From Burkholderiales bacterium (GTDB lineage Bacteria; Pseudomonadota; Gammaproteobacteria; Burkholderiales; Burkholderiaceae): a DNA stretch of 15,464 nt. How positions within the stretch are numbered: position 1 is the stretch's first letter; each line of letters opens with the position of its first letter. Under the pieces are notes generated by a model. It was not told where the DNA came from. It worked only from the letters and a program-made list of their open reading frames with translations, and ran no database searches. Positions 7,040-14,510 of this stretch are shown here, in pieces. The DNA lies in NCBI GenBank assembly GCA_947371645.1, contig CANBQJ010000074.1, positions 1 through 15,464 of the forward strand. The letters run 5' to 3'. A program made the position numbers and the translations under genes.

Positions 7040-9625
7040 TTGTCCTCGTCCCTCCACCTGTTCGATGAAGAAGCCGCCCCTGTCGACGCAGGCGCAGCCC
7101 TGCTGCACCGCGCACGCCCGGCGGATGCGGACCATTACGACGAACTGCGCGACGACGAGGGCCAGCTGCGCCCGCAATGGCAGCAGTTCGCCGAGTTGCT
7201 CGGTGGAGACCCGGCTTCGCTCAACCAGCGCCAGGCTCAACTGGCGCGGCAGATTCAGGAAGACGGTGTCACCTACAACGTCTACAACGCCGAAGGGGGT
7301 CCCAGTCGCCCCTGGTCCCTGGAGACCCTGCCGCTGATCATGTCGCCCACCGACTGGACGGCGCTGGAAAAGGGCGTGGCGCAGCGGGCTGAACTGCTCA
7401 ACGCCGTCTTGAACGACATTTACCAGGAACAGCATCTCCTCAAAGAGGCGATGCTGCCTTCGGCCCTGGTGCTGGGCCACCCGGGCTACCTGCGCGGCCT
7501 GCAAGGTGTGAAGCCCGTGGGCGGCATCTACCTGCACGTGCTGGCCTTCGACCTCGTGCGCGGCCCCGATGGCGCCTGGTGGGTGGTGTCTCAGCGCAGC
7601 CAGGCCCCGTCGGGCATGGGCTACGTGATGCAGAACCGGCTCATCGTCTCTCGGCTCTACCCAGAGGCCTACCGGGCCATGCATGTGCAGCACCTGGCCT
7701 CTGGCTACCGCCGCATGCTCGACACCCTCACCGAGATGGCCGGCCGCGTGTGCCGCAGCGGCACGCCCCGTCTGGCCCTGCTCACGCCCGGGCCTTACAA
7801 CGAAACGTATTTCGAACACGCCTACCTGGCCCGCTACCTGGGCCTGCCCCTGGTGGAGGGTGGTGATCTGGTCGTGCGCAACGAGGCCCTTTACCTCAAG
7901 ACCGTGCAAGGCCTGGAGCCTTTGCACGGCCTGCTGCGCCGCCTGGACGACAGCTTCTGTGACCCCCTGGAGCTCAAGTCCGATTCCACCCTGGGCGTGC
8001 CGGGCCTGATGCAGGCCGTGCGGGCCGAGAAGGTCGTGCTGGCCAACGCACTGGGCACCGGCTTCCTCGAATCCCCCGCCATCCACGGTTTCCTGCCGGC
8101 GCTGTCACGACGCCTCCTGGGTGAAGAGTTGCGCCTGCCCTCCTTGCCCACCTGGTGGTGTGGTGAAGAAGCGGCTTGGGAAGATGTGCAGGACAGCCTG
8201 GACGACAAGGTGATCCGCCCGAGCTTTGGCTACGCCCACGCGATGAGCCACCCCGAGCAGAACGTGGGCCGCCTGGACGCCGTGATCGGCAATGGCCTCA
8301 GCGCCGAAGAACTGGCCACCTGGCGCCGCCGCATCGACGAAGCGCCTTCGCAGTACACCGTTCAGCACTTCGTGCCTTACCCGCAGGCCCCCGTCTGGGC
8401 CCAGGACAAGGTGCTCATGCGCGGCGCCTCGGTGCGCGTCTATGCGTTGTCGGACGGCAAGGGTGGCTGGCAGGTGTTGCCTGGCGGCATGACCCGCATC
8501 GCCACGCGTGAAGCCGGCCCCGTGTCCATGCAGTTGGGCGGCAGCAGCCTGGACACCTGGGTGCTCACCGACGACGCGGTGGACACGTTCTCCATGCTGC
8601 CCTCGGAAGTCCACACGGAAGAGCTGCTGCAGCGCCAGCGCCCGGTGGCCAGCCGCACGGGAGAAAACCTCTTCTGGATGGGCCGCTACACCGAGCGGGC
8701 AGAGCAGCAGTGGCGCATGGTCAACAACCTGATTGGCGTGCAGTCCGGCGACGACCCGGCGCCCGATGCCGTGCTCAAGGCGCTGTCTGCCCTGTCGGCC
8801 AAGATGGGCCTGGTGCCCACGGGCACGCCTGGCCTGGGCCAGTCGCCCCGGGTGTTCGAGCGCGCGGTGCTGAGTGCACTTGGCGCCACGCGCGCCCGCG
8901 CCGGTGCCTGCAGCCTGGCCTTCAACCTGGGTTCGCTGGAACGCTCTGCCCAGATCCTGCGCGAACGCCTCTCGCCGGAACACGCCCGCTGGCTGCGTGC
9001 CTTGGGCCAGGATTTTCAGAAGGGGCTGAGTCCCACGCCCACCAGCATGTCGTCGCTCACGCCTTTGCTCGAGCACCTGGGCATGCAACTGGCCGCCATC
9101 ACGGGTGCCCAGTCCGACCGCATGACGCGAGACGCCGGCTGGCGCCTGCTCACCGTGGGCCGCCTCATCGAGCGCCTCACCGGCTATGCGTCGATGCTGC
9201 AGGCCTTCTGGCAGCACGACGCCTTGTTCCATCCACAGGGCTATGACCAGCTGCTGGACCTCTTTGACAGCGCCATCACCTTCCGCGCCCGCTTCCAGCG
9301 TCGCCTGGAAACCCCGGCCTTGCTGGCCCTGCTGGTGCTGGATGAAAGCAACCCCCGTTCTCTGGCTTGCGTGCTGCGCCGCTTGCGCACCGAGGTGGCC
9401 AAGCTGCCTTTGCGCGCGCAAGCCAGCCACCAGGACCTGCTGGCCTGTCTCCCTGCCCAAGGCGTGGGTGCCAGCATGACCGAGCTCAGCGATGCGCAGG
9501 ATGGCCATGCTGCCGTCCTCAGCCTGCTGGAGCGCCTGATCGAAGCCGGCTGGCGCCTGTCTGACGAGGTGGGGCGCTGCTATTTCGCGCACGCCGAGGC
9601 ACACGATGCGATGGTGAGTGCATGA
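7040..9625 (+). CDS. Circularly permuted type 2 ATP-grasp / alpha-E domain fusion protein
   Basis: 861-residue cytosolic protein. Residues 20-525 are a circularly permuted ATP-grasp domain (DUF404/407 family) with GVTYNVYNAEGG, LTPGPYNETYFEHAYLARYLG, DSTLGVPGL and LPGGMTRIATREAG. Residues 535-850 are an alpha-E domain beginning TGENLFWMGRYTERAE. ATP-grasp proteins of this class are predicted peptide or amide ligases; alpha-E is an all-helical partner found only with them. Compared with the free-standing paralogue at 10855-12288, the nucleotide-binding segment is altered: the Lys of VVKEVHGAGGYG becomes Arg393 in KVIRPSFGYAHAM and the glycine loop is lost. The conserved Arg466 (ASVRVYAL) and LDTWVL are kept. 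Catalysis may therefore be altered or lost. TTG 7040 is the best start between the upstream in-frame stop (6977) and conserved sequence; no Shine-Dalgarno is seen. Its stop overlaps the next start (ATGA), implying translational coupling. Confidence 0.88.
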   Translation: MSSSLHLFDEEAAPVDAGAALLHRARPADADHYDELRDDEGQLRPQWQQFAELLGGDPASLNQRQAQLARQIQEDGVTYNVYNAEGGPSRPWSLETLPLIMSPTDWTALEKGVAQRAELLNAVLNDIYQEQHLLKEAMLPSALVLGHPGYLRGLQGVKPVGGIYLHVLAFDLVRGPDGAWWVVSQRSQAPSGMGYVMQNRLIVSRLYPEAYRAMHVQHLASGYRRMLDTLTEMAGRVCRSGTPRLALLTPGPYNETYFEHAYLARYLGLPLVEGGDLVVRNEALYLKTVQGLEPLHGLLRRLDDSFCDPLELKSDSTLGVPGLMQAVRAEKVVLANALGTGFLESPAIHGFLPALSRRLLGEELRLPSLPTWWCGEEAAWEDVQDSLDDKVIRPSFGYAHAMSHPEQNVGRLDAVIGNGLSAEELATWRRRIDEAPSQYTVQHFVPYPQAPVWAQDKVLMRGASVRVYALSDGKGGWQVLPGGMTRIATREAGPVSMQLGGSSLDTWVLTDDAVDTFSMLPSEVHTEELLQRQRPVASRTGENLFWMGRYTERAEQQWRMVNNLIGVQSGDDPAPDAVLKALSALSAKMGLVPTGTPGLGQSPRVFERAVLSALGATRARAGACSLAFNLGSLERSAQILRERLSPEHARWLRALGQDFQKGLSPTPTSMSSLTPLLEHLGMQLAAITGAQSDRMTRDAGWRLLTVGRLIERLTGYASMLQAFWQHDALFHPQGYDQLLDLFDSAITFRARFQRRLETPALLALLVLDESNPRSLACVLRRLRTEVAKLPLRAQASHQDLLACLPAQGVGASMTELSDAQDGHAAVLSLLERLIEAGWRLSDEVGRCYFAHAEAHDAMVSA

Positions 9626-10665
9626 GCAAGCCCGAAGCGGATGTGCCCGACGTGCCCGATGTGCCGGAGGCCCCGGCGGTACCGTTGGCTTCCCCGGAGA
9701 GCCAGCCCGAGGCCACGCTCACCGTCGAGCACGAGACGCTTTACGCCTACGACCATGCCGTGGAGCAGGCCCAGCACATCGCCTGCCTCAGCCCCTTGAG
9801 CGACCCGGGTCAGACGGTCCTGGCCCACGCGCTCACCGTCAGCCCCACGCCCTCGCACCGCAGCGAGCGCGTCGACGCCCATGGCAACCTGCGCAGCTAC
9901 TTTGCCCTGCACGTGCCCCACGGCGAGCTCAAGGTGGTGGCCAGCAGCCGCGTGCGCGTGCGGCACCGTTACGTGGGCCTGGACCCTGCAGCCGGCCCCA
10001 CCGTTGCCCAGGTGCGTGAGCGCCTGGCATACCATGCCCGCGCGCCCTTCGAGGCCGCCACCGAGTTCCTCTACACCTCCCCCTACGTGCCCACGCACCG
10101 CCTGCTGCGTGAATACGGCCTGGTGTCGCTCAAGGACAAGCGGCCTCTGGCCGCCGCCGCCATCGACCTGATGCGGCGCATCCATGCGGATTTCGACTAC
10201 GCCCCGGCGTCCACCGACATCTCTACGCCGGTGCTGGACGTGCTGGCCCAGCGCAAAGGGGTCTGCCAGGACTTTGCCCACCTCATGCTGGGCTGCCTGA
10301 GGGCCTGCGGCCTGGCCGCACGCTATGTGAGCGGCTACCTGCTGACCCGCCCCCCGCCGGGGGTGGCACCCTTGGTGGGCGCGGATGCCTCCCACGCCTG
10401 GGTCAGCGTCTGGGTGCCGGGGCTGGACCTGCCCCTGGCCCAGGACTGGCTGGACCTTGACCCCACCAACGACGTGGTGCCCCATTTGCACCACGTGCGT
10501 GTGGCCCATGGCCGTGATTTCGGGGACGTCACCCCGCTGCGTGGCGTGATCCGAGGTGGGGGCGAGCACACCCTCGTGGTGCGTGTCACCACCCGCCAGG
10601 TGGACCCCCCCGAGCCTGCAAACCTGCCCCAAGCCGAAGCCCCGCCACGCACCAAAACGGCGTGA
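9622..10665 (+). CDS. Transglutaminase-like family protein
   Basis: 347-residue cytosolic cysteine enzyme of the bacterial transglutaminase-like family; members are often peptidases or amidases rather than cross-linkers. An acidic, Pro/Val-rich low-complexity N-terminus (DVPDVPDVPEAPAVP) precedes the transglutaminase N-domain (about 29-120, starting ATLTVEHETLYAYDHAVEQ). The core domain (about 165-290) has intact catalytic C215 (KGVCQDFAHLM), H258 (DASHAWVSVW) and D280 (LDLDPTND). The length is normal for stand-alone members apart from the leader. ATG 9622 overlaps the stop of the ATP-grasp/alpha-E gene by four bases, so the two are co-translated and probably act together, with ligation and hydrolysis of the same amide or peptide bonds as the likely theme. 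The substrate is unknown. Confidence 0.9.
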   Translation: MSKPEADVPDVPDVPEAPAVPLASPESQPEATLTVEHETLYAYDHAVEQAQHIACLSPLSDPGQTVLAHALTVSPTPSHRSERVDAHGNLRSYFALHVPHGELKVVASSRVRVRHRYVGLDPAAGPTVAQVRERLAYHARAPFEAATEFLYTSPYVPTHRLLREYGLVSLKDKRPLAAAAIDLMRRIHADFDYAPASTDISTPVLDVLAQRKGVCQDFAHLMLGCLRACGLAARYVSGYLLTRPPPGVAPLVGADASHAWVSVWVPGLDLPLAQDWLDLDPTNDVVPHLHHVRVAHGRDFGDVTPLRGVIRGGGEHTLVVRVTTRQVDPPEPANLPQAEAPPRTKTA

Positions 10666-10697
10666 AGGCAGGGTGGGGCCACCCCCGACACCCAATT

Positions 10698-10728
10698 TGA
10701 TCCATGATGGTGCAGCAAGTGCACCATC
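10698..10728. promoter_or_regulatory. NtrC-like site within a perfect inverted repeat upstream of the third unit
   Basis: TGATCC-ATGAT-GGTGCA (10698-10714) fits the NtrC dyad TGCACC-N5-GGTGCA at 10 of 12 defined positions. It overlaps a perfect inverted repeat, GATGGTGCA (10706-10714) and TGCACCATC (10720-10728), around GCAAG. The NtrC-like site is centred about 112 bp upstream of the start predicted from the sigma54-type element at 10792-10807. The repeat has the half-sites in the opposite order to a standard NtrC box, so another regulator or a hairpin is possible. No T-run flanks it, which argues against an intrinsic terminator. Confidence 0.4.
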
Positions 10729-10791
10729 AAAACCTTGCTTTGGGTCGGGATGCCACAAAGCTGTGCCTGCCATGATCGGGTCACCTGATGC

Positions 10792-10807
10792 TGGCATGGT
10801 CCATGCA
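10792..10807 (+). promoter_or_regulatory. Sigma54-type promoter upstream of the free-standing ATP-grasp gene
   Basis: TGGCATG-GTCC-ATGCA fits TGGCACG-N4-TTGCW at all but two positions, with GG and GC at exact spacing. Transcription would start near 10818, leaving a 37-nt leader before ATG 10855. It lies in the 189-bp intergenic gap after the transglutaminase gene. Confidence 0.55.
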
Positions 10808-10854
10808 TTGATTCAGGTACAGCCGCTCCAGAGCTCAGCCCACGAGGCCCATTC

Positions 10855-12288
10855 ATGCGATTCTTTGATGAGATGCATGTGAGCAGCGCCCAAGTGCGCG
10901 ATCACTATCAGACTTACGACAAGTGGCTGGCACGCCAGCCGCGCGAACAGATGCGGTCCCGCCGCGAAGAGGCGGAGATGATATTCCGACGCGTCGGGAT
11001 CACCTTTGCCGTCTACGGCGACAAGGACGAAGATGGCGCAGGCACCGAACGCCTGATCCCCTTCGACTTGATCCCCCGCATCATCCCTTCCCACGAGTGG
11101 AAAGAGATGGAGAAGGGGCTCAAGCAGCGGGTGACCGCCTTGAACCGCTTCCTGGAAGACGTCTACCACGGGCAGGAAATCCTCAAGGCGGGCGTCATCC
11201 CGGCCGAGCCGGTGCTCAACAACGCCCAGTTCCGCCAGGAGATGGTCGGCCTCAAGGTGCCCGGCGGCATCTACTCCATCATCTCGGGCATCGACATCGT
11301 GCGGGCCTGCAACCCCGATGGCTCCGGCACCTACTACGTGCTCGAAGACAACTTGCGGGTGCCCTCCGGCGTGAGCTACATGCTGGAAAACCGCAAGATG
11401 ATGATGCGGCTCTTCCCGGAGCTGTTCGCCGAGCACCGCGTGGCCCCCGTGGCGCACTACCCCGACTTGCTGCTCGACACCCTGCGTGCGATGGCCCCGG
11501 CCAACGTCAACGAGCCCACCGCCGTGGTGCTCACGCCGGGTGCCTACAACTCGGCCTACTTCGAGCACGCCTTCCTGGCGCAGCAGATGGGCATCGAGTT
11601 GGTGCAGGGCCAGGACTTGTTCGTCAAGGACGACTTCGTCTACATGCGCACCACCCGTGGCCCGCAACGTGTGGACGTCATCTACCGCCGCCTGGACGAC
11701 GACTTCATGGACCCGGAAGTCTTCCGCAAGGACTCGACCCTGGGTGTGGCCGGCCTGCTGCGTGCCTACCGCGCCGGCAACGTGACGCTGGCCAATGCGT
11801 TCGGTACGGGCATCGCCGACGACAAGTCGATCTACCCCTATGTGCCCAAGATGATCGAGTTCTACCTGGGTGAAAAGCCGATCCTGCAAAACGTGCCCAC
11901 CCACATCTGCCGCGAAGCCGATGACCTGAAGTACACGCTGGACAACCTGCATGAGCTGGTGGTCAAGGAAGTTCACGGCGCGGGTGGCTACGGCATGCTG
12001 GTGGGCCCGGCAGCCACCAAGGCGGAGATCGAAGAGTTCCGCAAGGTGCTCATCGCCAACCCGAGCAACTACATCGCCCAGCCCACGCTGTCCTTGTCCA
12101 CCTGCCCGACCTTTGTCGAAAGCGGCATCGCGCCGCGCCACATCGACCTGCGCCCCTTCGTGCTGTCAGGCAAGTCGGTGCAGATGGTGCCGGGCGGCCT
12201 CACCCGCGTGGCGCTCAAGGAAGGCTCACTGGTGGTCAACAGCTCGCAAGGCGGTGGCACCAAGGACACCTGGGTGCTGGAGAACTGA
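10855..12288 (+). CDS. Circularly permuted type 2 ATP-grasp protein
   Basis: 477-residue cytosolic protein of normal family length, predicted to be an ATP-dependent carboxylate-amine ligase acting on a peptide or amino-acid substrate that is not known. The N-terminal half carries GITFAVYGD, RIIPSHEWKEMEKGLKQR and VLTPGAYNSAYFEHAFLAQQ. The C-terminal half carries the ATP-binding signature: K371 and glycine loop GAGGYG (375-380), R433 in HIDLRPFVL, VPGGLTRVALKEG, and a terminal SSQGGGTKDTWVLEN. All expected active-site segments are present, unlike in the fused copy at 7040-9625. ATG 10855 follows GAGG (10844-10847) at about seven bases, supporting the start. The alpha-E gene follows 128 nt downstream on the same strand, the standard partner arrangement. 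Expression is probably driven from the sigma54-type element at 10792-10807. Confidence 0.92.
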   Translation: MRFFDEMHVSSAQVRDHYQTYDKWLARQPREQMRSRREEAEMIFRRVGITFAVYGDKDEDGAGTERLIPFDLIPRIIPSHEWKEMEKGLKQRVTALNRFLEDVYHGQEILKAGVIPAEPVLNNAQFRQEMVGLKVPGGIYSIISGIDIVRACNPDGSGTYYVLEDNLRVPSGVSYMLENRKMMMRLFPELFAEHRVAPVAHYPDLLLDTLRAMAPANVNEPTAVVLTPGAYNSAYFEHAFLAQQMGIELVQGQDLFVKDDFVYMRTTRGPQRVDVIYRRLDDDFMDPEVFRKDSTLGVAGLLRAYRAGNVTLANAFGTGIADDKSIYPYVPKMIEFYLGEKPILQNVPTHICREADDLKYTLDNLHELVVKEVHGAGGYGMLVGPAATKAEIEEFRKVLIANPSNYIAQPTLSLSTCPTFVESGIAPRHIDLRPFVLSGKSVQMVPGGLTRVALKEGSLVVNSSQGGGTKDTWVLEN

Positions 12289-12416
12289 ACCGAAACCGCA
12301 AGAGGGCCAGACACATGCTCAACGAACGCATTGAACGCCACCTGCCCACCCACCTCACCGACCCCGCCTACGGAACCCGGCCAGGCCGACCGGGCTTGCA
12401 TCAGGAGATCAAACCC

Positions 12417-13373
12417 ATGCTGTCGCGTACTGCCGACCACCTTTTCTGGATGGCCCGCTACATGGAGCGTGCCGAAAACACGGCCCGCCTGCTGGACGTC
12501 AATTACCAGACCTCGCTGCTGCCTCAGTCCAGCGAAGCAGCGTTGAACGGATGGAAGGGCCTGCTGGGCATCAGCGAGCTCACCGAGGAGTACCTCAAGA
12601 AGTACCCCGAGATCAACGCCCGTGACGTGATGACCTTCATGGTGACCGACGGCAGCAACCCGTCGAGCATCCTCAACTGCCTGCGTGCGGCCCGTGAAAA
12701 CGCCCGCGCCGTGCGCGGCGCCCTGACCACCGAGGTCTGGGAAACGATGAACCAGACCTGGCTGGAGTACAACCGCCTGGTCAAGTCCGGCGCGCTGGCC
12801 AAAGACCCGTCCGAGCTGTTCGAGTGGGTCAAGTTCCGCTCGCACCTGTCGCGCGGCGTGACCCTGGGCACGATGCTGCAAGACGAGTCCTTTCACTTCC
12901 AGCGCATCGGCACCTTCCTGGAGCGCGCCGACAACACCGCCCGCCTGCTGGACGTGAAGTTCCACGCGCGCAACGTCGAGTTCTTCGGCTCTGGCCTGGG
13001 CAATGAGGGCAAGGAAGTCGACTTCTACCACTGGTCTGCGGTGCTGCGCAGCGTGTCGGCCTTCGAGGTCTACCGCAAGGTCTACCGCAACGTCATCCGT
13101 CCTGAGAAGGTGGCCGAGTTGCTGATCTTGCGCGCCGAGATGCCGCGCTCGCTGGTCTACTGCATCAACGAAGTCGAAAACAACCTGGTGGCGGTGGCCA
13201 ACGACCACAGCCACGACACCCTGCGCCGTGCAGGCCGCCTGCGCGCCGACCTGCAGTTCGGCCGCATCGACGAAATCCTGGCCACGGGCCTGCACGCCTA
13301 CCTCACACAGTTTCTGGACCGCGTGGGCGACCTGGGCTATGGCGTCAGCCGCGATTTCCTGATGCCGGCCTGA
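12417..13373 (+). CDS. Alpha-E domain protein
   Basis: 318-residue all-helical protein (DUF403/alpha-E), the usual length for stand-alone members. It accompanies circularly permuted ATP-grasp proteins, but its own biochemical activity is unknown. The name comes from conserved glutamates in helices. Here an internal repeat is visible: ARYMERAENTARLLDVN near residues 13-29 (E17, E20) and GTFLERADNTARLLDVK near 165-181 (E169). ATG 12417 is chosen because homologues start MLSRTADHLFWMARYMERAE and AGGAGA (12403-12408) lies eight bases upstream. A second in-frame ATG at 12315, itself preceded by AGAGGG at eight bases, would add a 34-residue Arg/Pro-rich extension. The gene follows the ATP-grasp gene on the same strand with no terminator seen between them, so they are probably co-transcribed. 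Confidence 0.9.
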   Translation: MLSRTADHLFWMARYMERAENTARLLDVNYQTSLLPQSSEAALNGWKGLLGISELTEEYLKKYPEINARDVMTFMVTDGSNPSSILNCLRAARENARAVRGALTTEVWETMNQTWLEYNRLVKSGALAKDPSELFEWVKFRSHLSRGVTLGTMLQDESFHFQRIGTFLERADNTARLLDVKFHARNVEFFGSGLGNEGKEVDFYHWSAVLRSVSAFEVYRKVYRNVIRPEKVAELLILRAEMPRSLVYCINEVENNLVAVANDHSHDTLRRAGRLRADLQFGRIDEILATGLHAYLTQFLDRVGDLGYGVSRDFLMPA

Positions 13374-13385
13374 CCCGGGTTCTCT

Positions 13386-13403
13386 GGGCTCAGTGGGCTC
13401 AGT
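13386..13403. repeat. Tandem 9-bp repeat across the deacetylase stop codon
   Basis: GGGCTCAGT occurs twice head to tail (13386-13394, 13395-13403). On the minus strand this gives two in-frame TGA stops nine bases apart at the end of the deacetylase gene. It fills most of the 25-nt gap between the convergent alpha-E and deacetylase genes. Confidence 0.6.
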
Positions 13404-14361
13404 GGGTGACGGGGAAAGCCGTCATCCGCAGCACCCGCATCACGATGCTCAAGGGTGTGGCCTCGTTGAGCACGAAGCGGGGCATCTCGTGTCCGTGGGT
13501 CTGGTTGGTGCTCACACCGGCCAGCGTGGACATCGCGTTGCGGTAGCCAGCGCTGACCACCAGGTCACGGTCGCGGAGGCCAAAGTCCTTGCCGGGCTTG
13601 CCATTCGGGTAGGCGAAGGTGCCGGGCAAGACCCCGATGATGTCGCGCAGCGCGTCGCGGTTGCCGATCACTTCTGCCTCAGCTTCCTGCTCGGTGAGCA
13701 TGGCCATGATCGGGTGGGTGCAGGTGTGACCACCCACACCCATGCCGGCTTCAAAGAGCGCCCTGACCTGGGTGTCGTCCATCATCAATTGACGCGGCAA
13801 GGCCGGGCCCAGGGCCTGGCTCAAGCGTTCACTCAGGCTGGCCCGCAAGGCCGGGTCCAGGTACTTGATGCGCGCCGTCAGCTGTGAAATGGCCCGCTGG
13901 CGTGAGGGTGTGTCGCTGAGTTCAAGTGCCGGCACGCCCGGGATGCCCCAGTCCAGCATGCCGCTGGGAGCTTGCCTGACGGTTTCGATGATGAGGTCAT
14001 GGAACATGACCCCGCCATTGAGGAAGCCCGTGGAGACATAAAAGGTGGCGTGCAGGCCGTGGCGTCGCAGCAAGGGCAAGGCCACGTCGTGGTTGTCCCG
14101 GTAGCCATCATCGAAGGTGATGCAGACGGCTCGGGGCGGCAACTTGCCCCGTTGGAGCAGGTCGATGGCCAGGTCCAGCGGCAGGACCTCGAAATAGCGG
14201 CGCAGCGTGCTGAACTGGGTGTCCATGGCCCGTGCCGCGTGCACGCCGGGCCGCAGGGGGTCAGCTTCACGGAGCACCCGGTGGTACATGACCACCGGCA
14301 ACACGGCGGACTTCTGCCCCAGCAAATACGATGGCGAGAACGGAAGGCGGGCCTGGGACAT
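13399..14361 (-). CDS. NodB-type polysaccharide deacetylase family protein
   Basis: 320-residue metal-dependent deacetylase of the NodB/CE4 family, which removes N- or O-acetyl groups from polysaccharides. The sequence shows VVMYHRV (23-29) and the metal motif TFDDGY (82-87, with D84 and D85). It also has the second metal motif HTCTH (212-216) and FAYPNG (249-254). A variable region of about 90 residues separates the two metal motifs, longer than in the smallest members. There is no signal peptide or membrane anchor, so it is predicted to be cytosolic. The similar deacetylases I recall belong to exopolysaccharide clusters, but no glycosyltransferases are visible here, so its polymer is unknown. 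It is a single-gene unit: convergent with the alpha-E gene and 149 nt from yggX. Start ATG 14361 gives a family-like N-terminus. Confidence 0.88.
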   Translation of the reverse strand: MSQARLPFSPSYLLGQKSAVLPVVMYHRVLREADPLRPGVHAARAMDTQFSTLRRYFEVLPLDLAIDLLQRGKLPPRAVCITFDDGYRDNHDVALPLLRRHGLHATFYVSTGFLNGGVMFHDLIIETVRQAPSGMLDWGIPGVPALELSDTPSRQRAISQLTARIKYLDPALRASLSERLSQALGPALPRQLMMDDTQVRALFEAGMGVGGHTCTHPIMAMLTEQEAEAEVIGNRDALRDIIGVLPGTFAYPNGKPGKDFGLRDRDLVVSAGYRNAMSTLAGVSTNQTHGHEMPRFVLNEATPLSIVMRVLRMTAFPVTH

Positions 14362-14467
14362 GGACTGCGTGAATCGACGACACCCTTGCTCTGCCAGCCG
14401 CAGGATGCGGGCCCGGTGTGAGCTGATTTACAAAGATAGCATCATCGACCGCCGCCAATCGCCAACA

Positions 14468-14507
14468 GTCTGCCAAAGAAGCCCCACAGATGTGGGGCTA
14501 GGCAGAC
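14468..14507 (-). terminator. Nested hairpin directly after yggX, likely 3' end of argA-yggX
   Basis: An outer stem GTCTGCC (14468-14474) / GGCAGAC (14501-14507) encloses an inner stem AGCCCCAC (14480-14487) / GTGGGGCT (14492-14499) with a four-base AGAT loop. Both stems are perfect. The structure begins three bases after the yggX stop. No T-run follows on either strand, so termination may be weak, Rho-assisted, or the hairpin may protect the mRNA end. Confidence 0.55.
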
Positions 14508-14510
14508 AAT

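Noticed and set aside
10704..10775. 23-codon plus-strand mini-frame in the gap before the ATP-grasp gene, considered as a precursor peptide
   Set aside because: It has no ribosome binding site, lies upstream of the predicted transcription start, and overlaps the inverted repeat.
8105..13295. Long minus-strand frames opposite the ATP-grasp, transglutaminase and alpha-E genes (8105-9604, 9580-10797, 10813-12141, 12069-13295)
   Set aside because: They are composition-driven antisense frames, rich in His, Gln, Gly, Val and Arg, with no domain. The plus-strand genes are certain.
14362..14467. Possible sigma70 promoter for the deacetylase gene (TATCTT-like box near 14437)
   Set aside because: No -35 box at acceptable spacing could be found, so it is not reported as a feature.
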